Positions 34,901 through 43,152 of a DNA stretch of 64,000 bases are shown one piece after another; the stretch's first letter is position 1, and the number at the start of each line of letters is the position of its first letter. The DNA is from JANLYC01 sp963815445 (GTDB lineage: Bacteria > Actinomycetota > Actinomycetes > Propionibacteriales > Nocardioidaceae), in NCBI GenBank assembly GCA_963815445.1, contig CAWFGV010000011.1:1054001-1118000 (forward strand), in the 5' to 3' direction. Below the pieces are notes generated by a model, which saw only the letters and a program-made list of their open reading frames with translations, was not told the origin of the DNA and made no database searches. The translations under genes and the position numbers were made by a program.

Positions 34901-35734
34901 TTAGGAGTTCGTGTCTGCGTACCGTGCCCAGGCGAAACAATAGAGGCCGAAGCCGACGATCCCGAGCGCGACGACGGCGAGCAGCACCGGGCCGAACGCC
35001 TGGTCGAGGATCTTGCGCAGTGCCACGTCCAGGCCGCCCGCCTTCTTCGGGTTGTGGTCCCATGCGGCCCAGATGAACAGCGCGCCCACGACGCCGAGCG
35101 CGACTCCCTTCGCGATGTAGCCGGCCTGGCCGAGCTTGACGACCGCGCTCCCGGAGTCTCCTGACGTCGCGCCACCCTGGAGATCCTTGGTGAACGACTT
35201 GGTCACTCCACGCTTGATGTGCATGACGGCCACCACGATGATGACGATGCCGACGATGGCCACGAGCCAACGACCGGCGGTCTGGTGCATGAGCTTGGCG
35301 GTCATGCCGTCGGTGTTGCTCTTTCCGCCCGACCCGGACTGGGTGGCGGTCTTGATGGCGCTGATGCCGATCGCGGTGTAGACGACGACCTTCCCCGCCG
35401 AACTGACTCGTTTGATCGTGCGCTTGGGTTCGTCTCGGCTGCGGTGTCCCCACGCTGCCTCGGTGACCTGCCAGATCGCCAGGATCAACATGCCGATGCC
35501 GATGACCCACAGCAGTGGAGCACCGTAGGACTGCTGGGCGATCTGTTGGAGCGCACCTTGCTGGGATGGCGCGCCCGAGTGGTCGCCGAACGCCAGCTGG
35601 AGCGCCAGCCAACCGATCAGGATGTGGATGATGCCGTAGGCCACCAGGCCGACGCGGATCCCGCGCTCGAACCAGATGCTGTCGTTGATCTGCCGCCCCG
35701 TGCGTTGGGCGGTGCTACCTAACACGTTGGACAT
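34901..35734 (-). CDS. DUF1206 membrane protein
   Basis: A 277-residue protein with six hydrophobic segments in three pairs, a threefold repeat each opening with R/K-x-G-x-V/A-x-Y-G/T/I (for example ERGIRVGLVAYGIIHILIG, SAGKVVVYTAIGISAI and LGQAGYIAKGVALGVVGALF). This arrangement is that of DUF1206. The function is unknown. It appears to be transcribed alone. Confidence 0.9.
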   Translation of the reverse strand: MSNVLGSTAQRTGRQINDSIWFERGIRVGLVAYGIIHILIGWLALQLAFGDHSGAPSQQGALQQIAQQSYGAPLLWVIGIGMLILAIWQVTEAAWGHRSRDEPKRTIKRVSSAGKVVVYTAIGISAIKTATQSGSGGKSNTDGMTAKLMHQTAGRWLVAIVGIVIIVVAVMHIKRGVTKSFTKDLQGGATSGDSGSAVVKLGQAGYIAKGVALGVVGALFIWAAWDHNPKKAGGLDVALRKILDQAFGPVLLAVVALGIVGFGLYCFAWARYADTNS

Positions 35735-35824
35735 CAGGCCTCCCTCTCACCGCGGGACTCTACGCCCGATCACTCCGATCGGCTCGTCGAGCTCAGACCG
35801 GTCTGATCCGAGCACCGACGGAGG

Positions 35825-38800
35825 TCAGAGGTCGCGAAGCGCCTTCTCGACACGCTGCACCGAGACGGGGTACGGGGTCCGGAGCTCTTGCGCCCAGGTG
35901 CTCACGCGGAGCTCCTCGATCATCCAGCGAACGCGCTCCAGCGCCGCGTCGGGCGACTGCCCGATCGGGAGCGCTGCCACCCGGTTCAGGTAGGCCGTCT
36001 GGACCCCGACGACCGGACCCATCAACACCGCGTCGCGGCGTGGCTCCGATCTCAGCCGCTCGACGCGCACCCGCATCGCCTCCAGGTAGCGCGGGTAATG
36101 ACGCAGGGCTTCGTAGCCGGCCGCTGCCACGAAGCCGGGATGGACGAGCCGCTCGTACTGCCCCTTGAGGTCCGAAAGCGACGGCAGCAGGGTCATGTCG
36201 GCTCGCCCGGACAGCCGCCGGCTCACGTCGTGAGCGGTCGGCAGCACCTTGAGCAGCAGGTCGAGCACGGCCCGGGTCCGCGCCGGTGCGTCTCGCCGTA
36301 CCGCGGACTCGAGCCGCTCGAAGCCGGCGCGATCCCAGACGATGCCGCCTTCGGCCGCCACGACGGCGTCGACCGCTGCCGCGTAGGTGTCGTCCACCAG
36401 GGCCCCCACCGTCGGATGTGGTGCGAGACCGAGGGTGAGCTTCTCGGCGTTGCCGAGGTCGCGAACGAGCGCCGGAGCCGAGAACGGCACTGCGAGGATC
36501 AGCAGGCGCCGAACGCCGATGCGGGTCGCCGCCAGCTGCTCGGGCTCGCTCGCCAGCACGCGGATCGCCACCGACGCGGGGGTGGCCGCATCGTCGCGAG
36601 GTTCCTCGACGAGCGCAGGGTAGCCACGAACTTCGTGTCCGGCCCGGGTCTGGACGAAGGTGCGGGGCAGCTCGTCGAAGTCCCAGCCCGTCAGACCGGC
36701 CCGTTCGATCGCGCCGCCCGCCGTGGCGATCGCGGCCTGTGACGACGAGCGCAGGTTGCGGCGCAGTCCGTCGAGGTCCTTGCTCTCCCCCACCACGGAG
36801 CCGTCGTCGGCCACCACCCGGAACGACAGCTGCAGGTGCGGCGGCACCTTGTCGGGGTCCCAGGCCTCGCGTGGGACCACGACCCCCGTCGTACGGCGCA
36901 GCTGTCTCTCGAGGGCGTCGAGCAACGGCTCCTCCCCCGGAACCACCGCCGCCAGGAAGGCCCGGGCGTGGTTGGGTGCTGGGACGAAGTTGACCCGTAG
37001 GGACTTCGGCAGCGACCGGATCAGCGCGACGACGAGCTCCTCGCGCAGCCCGGGCACCGGCCAGGAGAAATCAGCCGACGACACCTGGCCCAGCGCTGCC
37101 ACCGGGATGTCGACGGTGACGCCGTCCGCGGGAGCGCCGGGCTCGAAGTGGTAGTCCAGCGGAAGCTGGTCGGTCCCATGCCTCCAGACGTCGGGAAACG
37201 CCTCGTCCGACACCTCGTCCGCGGTGTCACGGACGAGCATGTCCAGAGTGAAGGTGAGGAGGTCAGGCCGGGTGCGCCGCTCGGCCTTCCACCAGGAGTC
37301 GAAGTGGGCCGCTGACACGACATCGGCCGGCACCCGGGCGTCGTAGAGGTCGAAGATCGTCTCGTCGTCGACCACGATGTCGCGACGGCGGGCCCGGTGT
37401 TCGAGCTCCTCGGCCTCGGCGAGCAAGGTCTGGTTGGCCGCGAAGAACCGGTGGTGAGTACGCCACTCGCCCTGCACGAGAGCATGTCTGATGAACAGCT
37501 CCCGGGACGCCTCCGGATCGATCCGGCCGTAGTTCACCGGCCGGTCCGTGACGATCGGAACGCCATACAGGGTGACTTTCTCGAGAGCCATGACCGCGCC
37601 GCGCTTCTTCTCCCAGTGCGGTTCGCTGTAGGAACGTTTGACGAGGTGGCCGGCCATCGACTCAGCCCACTCGGGCTCGATACGGGCGTTCATCCGGCCC
37701 CAGAGGCGAGAGGTCTCGACGAGCTCGGCCGACATCACGAACGGCGGTTGCTTCTTGAACAGGGCAGATCCGGGAAAGATCGAGAACCTCGTTCCGCGGG
37801 CACCTTGGTAGTCGCGCTTGTCCTCGTCACGCATCCCGAGATGGGACAACAGCCCGGCCAACAGGGCCTGGTGGATCTCCTCAGCAGCGGCGGGACTGGT
37901 GTTGAGCGTGAGCCCGAGCTGCTTGGCGACCTGACGAAGCTGGCTGTCGAGGTCCTGCCACTCCCGGATTCGCAGGTAGTTGAGGAACTCCGTCCGGCAC
38001 ATGCGACGGAAGGCGCTGGACGACAGCTCCCGCTGCTGCTCCTTGACGTACCGCCACAGGTTGAGCAGGCCGGCGAAGTCAGAGGTCGGGTCGGCAAACC
38101 GGCGGTGCTTCTGGTCGGCGAGCTCCTGCTGGTCGGAGGGGCGTTCTCGGGGGTCCTGCATGGACAGGGCCGCGACCACCGTGATGACCTCGCGCAGGCA
38201 TCCGCGCTGCGATGCCTCGACCATCATCTTGCCCAGCCGCGGATCGATGGGAAGCCGGGCCAGCTGTTTGCCCAGTCGCGTCAGGCGCGCCCGGGCGGGG
38301 CCGTCACCGGCGCCGACGGCCCGGTCACGAGCGCGGCGGCCGCGCTGTGACCGCGCGGTGGGTGGTCGAGTCGTGACCGCGCCGATCTCGTCGAGGAGCT
38401 GCATGCCTGCGGCCACCGCCCGCGTGTCGGGCGGTTCGACGAACGGGAAGCGCGCGACGTCGCCGAGACCGAGCGCGGTCATCTGGAGAATGACCGAAGC
38501 CAGGTTCGTGCGCAGGATCTCCGGATCGGTGTACTCCGGCCGAGCCTCGAAGTCCTCCTCGTCGTACAGGCGGATGCAGATGCCCTCGGCCACCCGTCCG
38601 CACCGGCCCTTGCGCTGGTTGGCACTTGCCTGCGAGATGGGCTCGATCGGCAGCCGTTGCACCTTGGTGCGCGCGTTGAAGCGTGAGATGCGGGCCAGTC
38701 CGGTGTCGACGACGTAATGGATGCCCGGAACGGTCAACGACGTCTCGGCGACGTTGGTGGCGAGCACCACGCGGCGCGTGCTGTGGGATGCGAACACGCG

Positions 38801-39625
38801 GTGCTGCTCGGCTGCGGAGAGTCGTGCGTACAACGGGAGCACTTCGAGTGACCCGACGGACCGTGGCAAGGTCAGCTTCTTCAACGCGTCGGCGGCATCG
38901 CGGATCTCGCGCTCGCCCGAGCAGAAGACCAGGACATCGCCAGGCCCCTCCCGCATCAGTTCGGTCACGGCGTCGGTGATGCCTTGGGTCTGGTCCTCGA
39001 CGAGCTCGCGATAGCGGACCTCGACCGGGAACATCCGCCCGGAGACCTCGATGATCGGCGCGTCGTCGAAGTGCCTCGAGAAGCGCTCCGGATCGATGGT
39101 CGCCGAGGTGATGATCACCTTCAGGTCACGACGTCGCGGCAGCAGCTGCTTGAGGTAGCCCAGGATGAAGTCGATGTTGAGGCTGCGCTCGTGGGCCTCG
39201 TCGATGATGATCGTGTCGTAGCCGTTCAGGTCGCGGTCCCGCTGGATCTCGGCGAGCAGGATGCCGTCGGTCATCACCTTGATGGTCGTGCGATCGCTGG
39301 ACCGGTCGGTGAACCGCACCTTGTAGCCCACATGGCCGCCGAGCTCGACGGCCAGCTCCTCGGCGATGCGTTCGGCGACCGTGCGCGCGGCGATCCGACG
39401 GGGCTGGGTGTGGCCGATCACCTTGCCCTCCCGGCCGCGTCCGAGGTCGAGACAGATCTTCGGCAGCTGGGTGGTCTTGCCGCTCCCGGTCTCGCCAGCG
39501 ACGATGACGACCTGGTGGTCCCGGATCGCGGCGGCGATGTCGTCCTTGCGCTGCGAGACAGGCAGCTGATCGGGATAGGTGATGGTGAACGGCAGCGGCT
39601 CGACGGTGGAGGACTGCGCAGGCAT
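35825..39625 (-). CDS. hrpA: ATP-dependent RNA helicase HrpA
   Basis: A 1266-residue DEAH-box helicase. ATG 39625 follows GGGGAG; the frame could extend to 39706 but without support. Walker A is GETGSGKTTQ with K50, followed by HTQPRRIAARTVAERIAEE, DEAH in IIIDEAHERSLNIDF, SAT in VIITSATIDPERFS, and motif VI QRKGRCGRV. The helicase-associated, OB-fold and DUF3418 C-terminal regions are all present, giving the usual length of about 1300. A basic insert (TARSQRGRRARDRAVGAG) sits after about residue 440. HrpA acts in mRNA processing and rescue of stalled ribosomes in E. coli. Confidence 0.95.
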   Translation of the reverse strand: MPAQSSTVEPLPFTITYPDQLPVSQRKDDIAAAIRDHQVVIVAGETGSGKTTQLPKICLDLGRGREGKVIGHTQPRRIAARTVAERIAEELAVELGGHVGYKVRFTDRSSDRTTIKVMTDGILLAEIQRDRDLNGYDTIIIDEAHERSLNIDFILGYLKQLLPRRRDLKVIITSATIDPERFSRHFDDAPIIEVSGRMFPVEVRYRELVEDQTQGITDAVTELMREGPGDVLVFCSGEREIRDAADALKKLTLPRSVGSLEVLPLYARLSAAEQHRVFASHSTRRVVLATNVAETSLTVPGIHYVVDTGLARISRFNARTKVQRLPIEPISQASANQRKGRCGRVAEGICIRLYDEEDFEARPEYTDPEILRTNLASVILQMTALGLGDVARFPFVEPPDTRAVAAGMQLLDEIGAVTTRPPTARSQRGRRARDRAVGAGDGPARARLTRLGKQLARLPIDPRLGKMMVEASQRGCLREVITVVAALSMQDPRERPSDQQELADQKHRRFADPTSDFAGLLNLWRYVKEQQRELSSSAFRRMCRTEFLNYLRIREWQDLDSQLRQVAKQLGLTLNTSPAAAEEIHQALLAGLLSHLGMRDEDKRDYQGARGTRFSIFPGSALFKKQPPFVMSAELVETSRLWGRMNARIEPEWAESMAGHLVKRSYSEPHWEKKRGAVMALEKVTLYGVPIVTDRPVNYGRIDPEASRELFIRHALVQGEWRTHHRFFAANQTLLAEAEELEHRARRRDIVVDDETIFDLYDARVPADVVSAAHFDSWWKAERRTRPDLLTFTLDMLVRDTADEVSDEAFPDVWRHGTDQLPLDYHFEPGAPADGVTVDIPVAALGQVSSADFSWPVPGLREELVVALIRSLPKSLRVNFVPAPNHARAFLAAVVPGEEPLLDALERQLRRTTGVVVPREAWDPDKVPPHLQLSFRVVADDGSVVGESKDLDGLRRNLRSSSQAAIATAGGAIERAGLTGWDFDELPRTFVQTRAGHEVRGYPALVEEPRDDAATPASVAIRVLASEPEQLAATRIGVRRLLILAVPFSAPALVRDLGNAEKLTLGLAPHPTVGALVDDTYAAAVDAVVAAEGGIVWDRAGFERLESAVRRDAPARTRAVLDLLLKVLPTAHDVSRRLSGRADMTLLPSLSDLKGQYERLVHPGFVAAAGYEALRHYPRYLEAMRVRVERLRSEPRRDAVLMGPVVGVQTAYLNRVAALPIGQSPDAALERVRWMIEELRVSTWAQELRTPYPVSVQRVEKALRDL

Positions 39626-39863
39626 CAGGCTCCCCAGGATACGGACCAGGACGGGATGCGCCCACTGCATAAGCCTTGGTGCGGGCCCCGGGCGTGTCCG
39701 AACCATGCGTGGCGAGACCGTGACGGCAACGCAACGGCCACCTCACCAGCCCGGTTTTGACCCCCTCCCCTGCTAGACACGACGAGTGGTCGTCGCCCTC
39801 GGGCACCGACCACGGAAGAGGAGCTCCCCCACGCAGCGCACCCGCTGCAGATCGGATACGCAG

Positions 39864-40394
39864 ATGACTCGCACCCTCATGTCCCCACGCCTGCCGTCAG
39901 GTTTCCTACGCCGTACCGGACTGGCCTCGGCCGGAATCGTGGCACTCGTCGTCACGACCGTCGCCCCGATGTCGAGTGCCAGTGCCGTCACCAAGCTCAC
40001 GGACGCTCAGGCGGCGTCTCAGCTGTCGGCCGTCGGCATCACCCGGTCGTCGAGTGGCGGCTGCACGGACCGCTACAACTCCACGTGCACGTCGTACGAA
40101 CAGATCAACCAGTCAACGGTCTCGGGCATCAAGACCTACAAGTCCGTCAGCGGCTGCGCTGTCAACATCACCGGCGGCACGGAGACCGGCCACGCAAGCG
40201 GCACCTACAGCCACTGGAACGGCTACAAGGTCGACATCTCCCGGTCGACGTGCAACGACAACTACATCACCTCGCACTACAGCTACATCGGCCTGCGCGG
40301 TGACGGCTACCCGATGTACCAAGCCGCCTCCGGCAACGTCTACACCAACGAAGGCAGCCACTGGGACATCGTCTACTACACCTGCGGCTGCTAA
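39864..40394 (+). CDS. Secreted M15-like peptidase candidate
   Basis: A 176-residue exported protein with a signal peptide (LASAGIVALVVTTVAPMSSASA). The mature part has paired cysteines (SGGCTDRYNSTC) and the segment GGTETGHASGTYSHWNGYKV followed by DI. H117-x6-D124 and the C-terminal HWD (H166, D168) reproduce the zinc-ligand order of M15 D-Ala-D-Ala-type peptidases (SxHxxGxAxD and a late H). H110 lies nearby. It is probably a small cell-wall peptidase or phage-lysin-like hydrolase; overall it is not close to a family I know well. ATG 39864 chosen since it gives the signal peptide. Confidence 0.7.
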   Translation: MTRTLMSPRLPSGFLRRTGLASAGIVALVVTTVAPMSSASAVTKLTDAQAASQLSAVGITRSSSGGCTDRYNSTCTSYEQINQSTVSGIKTYKSVSGCAVNITGGTETGHASGTYSHWNGYKVDISRSTCNDNYITSHYSYIGLRGDGYPMYQAASGNVYTNEGSHWDIVYYTCGC

Positions 40395-40408
40395 CCCCCT
40401 GGCCGTGT

Positions 40409-40454
40409 CGTTTGCCTAGTTCACAAGCCAGGTGGCTTCTGAACTAGGCAAACG
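40409..40454. terminator. Long near-perfect hairpin after the M15-like gene
   Basis: Two 22-base arms (40409-40430 and 40433-40454, first arm beginning CGTTTGCCTAGTTCA) pair with one mismatch around a 2-base loop. It starts 14 bases after the stop. It is the most AT-rich hairpin in the window and may be a terminator or a palindromic mobile remnant. Confidence 0.7.
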
Positions 40455-40563
40455 CGCCGGGTTCAGTCAGGCTTTGCCTTCTGCACTCGGTAGACGGCCA
40501 CGAGGTAGCGGCCACCAGGCAGACTGACAGCCAGGCAACACCACCGACCGGAAACGGGGCCCG

Positions 40564-41155
40564 ATGGCGGATTCGTTCAGCGCGCGGCTGCTGCGGCTCG
40601 TGGGCCGTACGGCGCGCAAGCGGCTCGCGCGAACGACGCGCCGCCCCACCGCAGACCGGCGGCGCCCGGACAGCGGAATCCCCACCGCAGACCGGCGGCG
40701 CCCGGACGGGGAGTACGCCGACCGGACCGCCCCGACACCCCGACGTGGTTCGCAACCCGCCCGTCCGGTCGAGATCTCCTACGCTCCCCGCGCCGACGGC
40801 CGCCCCGATCCCGGGGAGGTGGTCTGGACCTGGGTTCCGTACGAGGAGGACCCCACCCAGGGCAAGGATCGCCCGGTCCTGGTCATCGGCCGCCGCGAGG
40901 ACACCCCCGGTCAGCTCGTCGGGCTCATGCTCACGAGCAAGGACCACGACCGGGACGTCGCTCAGCAGGCCCGGCTCGGACGCCACTGGATGGACATCGG
41001 CACCGGCGGCTGGGATGCACAGCACCGCCCCAGCGAGGTGCGCCTGGACCGGCTGATCGAGGTCGACGCCCACGACGTACGCCGTGAAGGTGCGGCACTT
41101 GGACCGCCCGATCTTCGACCGCGTGGTCGCCGCCGCGCGCACCCAGCACGGCTGA
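40564..41155 (+). pseudogene. PemK/MazF-family toxin-like gene with a 3' frameshift
   Basis: Reads from ATG 40564 for about 178 codons: a basic N-terminus, then VEISYAPRADGRPDPGEVVW, EDPTQGKDRPVLVIGRRE and RPSEVRLDRLIEVDAHDVRR, as in actinobacterial PemK-like proteins. At about 41097 one extra base sends the frame into unrelated sequence; removing it gives ALDRPIFDRVVAAARTQHG and a stop at 41153-41155, just before the antiporter stop on the other strand. The N-terminal region contains a 28-base direct repeat with a 36-base period (40644-40671, 40680-40707), duplicating PTADRRRPD. No antitoxin gene adjoins, so a toxin role is doubtful. Confidence 0.72.
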
Positions 41156-41187
41156 GCCCGTCGTCCCCCGTCACGAGCTGGTTCAGC

Positions 41188-43053
41188 TCACCCCAGCAGC
41201 TCGTCGACATAGCACCAACGCCAGGCCTCACCGGGCTCGAAGCTGCGCATCACCGGATGACCGGTCTCGTTGAAGTGGCCGTCGGCGTGCATGCCCACCG
41301 ACGAGTTGCAACAGCCCACGTGTCCGCAGGTCAGGCACAACCGAAGATGCACCCACTCGAGCCCCTCGCGCAGACACTCCTCGCAGCCGTCGGGAGTGGT
41401 GGGGGTTGGCGTCCGCCCCGCTTGCTCCAGATGCTCGCACCCGCCCCCGACCGGGGCTCGCAGCACCACGTCCCGGTCCTCTCCACTCCAGTTCTGGCCG
41501 AGGTCGAGCACGGTCTCCTCGATGTCGATCGCCGCGATCACCCGTCGCATCACCATGTCCGGGACCAGTCCCTGGTTCCTCAGCTCGATGAGCTCGTGCC
41601 GCTCCGCCTCGATCATGGCGATGCGCAGTCGCGCAAACGCCTGGCTCGGGGTCTCCGCAGAGCTGCCCAACCGCTCCCACATCGCCTCGGCGCGCTCGGT
41701 ACTCCGCCGCTCGAGCCGCTCGATGACTGCCTCCGAGTCGGTGTCGGTCCGAAGTTCGGCGAGGCGCCGCAGCCCTGCCGACGTCGCGCGCTGCGCCACG
41801 CTGGCGGCTTGGAGGGCATCCTCGCCCGGGTCCGGACCGGACAGCCCCAGCCGGCGTAGCCACCAGGGCAGCGACGACCCCTGGATCAACAACGTGGCAC
41901 CGACCACGACCAGGGCGATCAGGATGAGCACGTCGCGCTGCGGGGTGTCCGCGGGCAGGATGAACGCCGCCGCCAGCGTGACCACGCCGCGCATGCCGGC
42001 CCACGAGATCGCCGCCGGCACCGTCCACGGCGGGAAGGGATCGACCGCGCGCACGCTCGGGATGAGGCGCGGCAGGTACGTCGCGGGGAACACCCAAAGG
42101 GGCCGGACCAGCATCGTGGTGACCGTCACGGCCACGCAGGCGAAGATGATCCGACCGGTGCTGAGGGAGTTGTTCGCCGCGTTGTCGATGATCGACCGCA
42201 CCTGCAGGCCGATCAGCAAGAACACCGCGTTCTCGAGCATGAACTGCACAGACGCCCAGTTGGTGCGTTCGAACACGCGCGACGAGGCCGACTGCATCAG
42301 GTGAGACTTGTGACCAAGGATCAGCCCTGTCACCACGACCGCGAGTACTCCGGACGCGTGCACCTCCTCGGCCAGCAGGTACGCGATGAACGGCGTGACG
42401 AACGAGACGGCCGTGTCGAGGACCTCGTCATCGATCTGCCGACGCACCTTGCCCGTCACCGCCGCGACCACGACACCTGCCACGACGCCACCTGCTGCCA
42501 CGAGCACGAACCGCAGCCCGACCTCCCAGACGCTGATGGTGCCGGCGGCGGCGACGATCGCCGTGCGCAACGCCACCAAGGCGGTGGCGTCGTTCACGAG
42601 GCTCTCACCCTGGAGGATCGTGACCATCCGCCGTGGCATCCCGACCCGGCGCGCAATCGCGGTGGCCGCGACCGCGTCCGGCGGCGCGACGACAGCCCCC
42701 AGCGCGAAGGCCGGGGCGGCCGGGATCGGCAGCACCCACCAGGCCACCAGCCCGACGACGACCGTGTTGACGATCACCAGGCCGACGGACAACAACGCGA
42801 TCGGCCGCCGGTTCGCCCGGAAGTCGACCAACGACGTCTCCAACGCCGCGGCATACAGCAGCGGCGGCAAGAAACCGATCAGCACCAGGTCGGGGGTCAG
42901 CTCGACCTCGGGGATGCTCGGGATGTACGACGCGCCGAGCCCGACGATCGTCAACAACAACGGTGCCGGAACCGGCGAGCGGCGCGAGAGTCCGGTGACC
43001 ACGGTGACTGTCGCCACCAGGACGACGACCCACAGGGCGGAATGCACCCACAC
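41188..43053 (-). CDS. CPA1-type Na+/H+ antiporter fused to a UBP-type zinc finger
   Basis: A 621-residue protein starting at GTG 43053 (GTG 43047 also possible). Residues 1 to about 400 form the antiporter with some 12 helices: PLLLTIVGLGASYIPSIPEV, ALGAVVAPPDAVAATAIARR, GESLVNDATALV (essential ND pair) and SWAGMRGVVTLAAAF. A helical linker of about 130 residues follows. The last 80 residues are a UBP-type finger: CEHLEQ, CEECLREG, LRLCLTCGHVGCCNSSVGMH, HFNETGHPVMRSFEPGEAWRW, supplying the Cys/His ligand set. Eukaryotic UBP fingers bind ubiquitin C-termini; the bacterial role is unknown and may be sensory. Confidence 0.9.
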   Translation of the reverse strand: MWVHSALWVVVLVATVTVVTGLSRRSPVPAPLLLTIVGLGASYIPSIPEVELTPDLVLIGFLPPLLYAAALETSLVDFRANRRPIALLSVGLVIVNTVVVGLVAWWVLPIPAAPAFALGAVVAPPDAVAATAIARRVGMPRRMVTILQGESLVNDATALVALRTAIVAAAGTISVWEVGLRFVLVAAGGVVAGVVVAAVTGKVRRQIDDEVLDTAVSFVTPFIAYLLAEEVHASGVLAVVVTGLILGHKSHLMQSASSRVFERTNWASVQFMLENAVFLLIGLQVRSIIDNAANNSLSTGRIIFACVAVTVTTMLVRPLWVFPATYLPRLIPSVRAVDPFPPWTVPAAISWAGMRGVVTLAAAFILPADTPQRDVLILIALVVVGATLLIQGSSLPWWLRRLGLSGPDPGEDALQAASVAQRATSAGLRRLAELRTDTDSEAVIERLERRSTERAEAMWERLGSSAETPSQAFARLRIAMIEAERHELIELRNQGLVPDMVMRRVIAAIDIEETVLDLGQNWSGEDRDVVLRAPVGGGCEHLEQAGRTPTPTTPDGCEECLREGLEWVHLRLCLTCGHVGCCNSSVGMHADGHFNETGHPVMRSFEPGEAWRWCYVDELLG

Positions 43054-43152
43054 ATTGTCACAGAGGCGAGCCGCGCCATTGTGGTCGCTCACCCTCTGGA
43101 ACTGGTGCACGGCGCGGCTGCGGTCACCCGATCGCTGGCTACGGTGGGCCTC

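Noticed and set aside
33733..35175. 480-codon minus-strand frame opposite the DHA2 transporter
   Set aside because: His/Arg/Asp-rich composition without motifs; it crosses the terminator hairpin and overlaps the DUF1206 gene in another frame.
42301..43152. N-terminal extension of the FAD/Fe-S dehydrogenase to 1256 residues
   Set aside because: The extra 284 codons are antisense to the antiporter and rich in His/Arg/Asp; the family N-terminus begins at GTG 43153.
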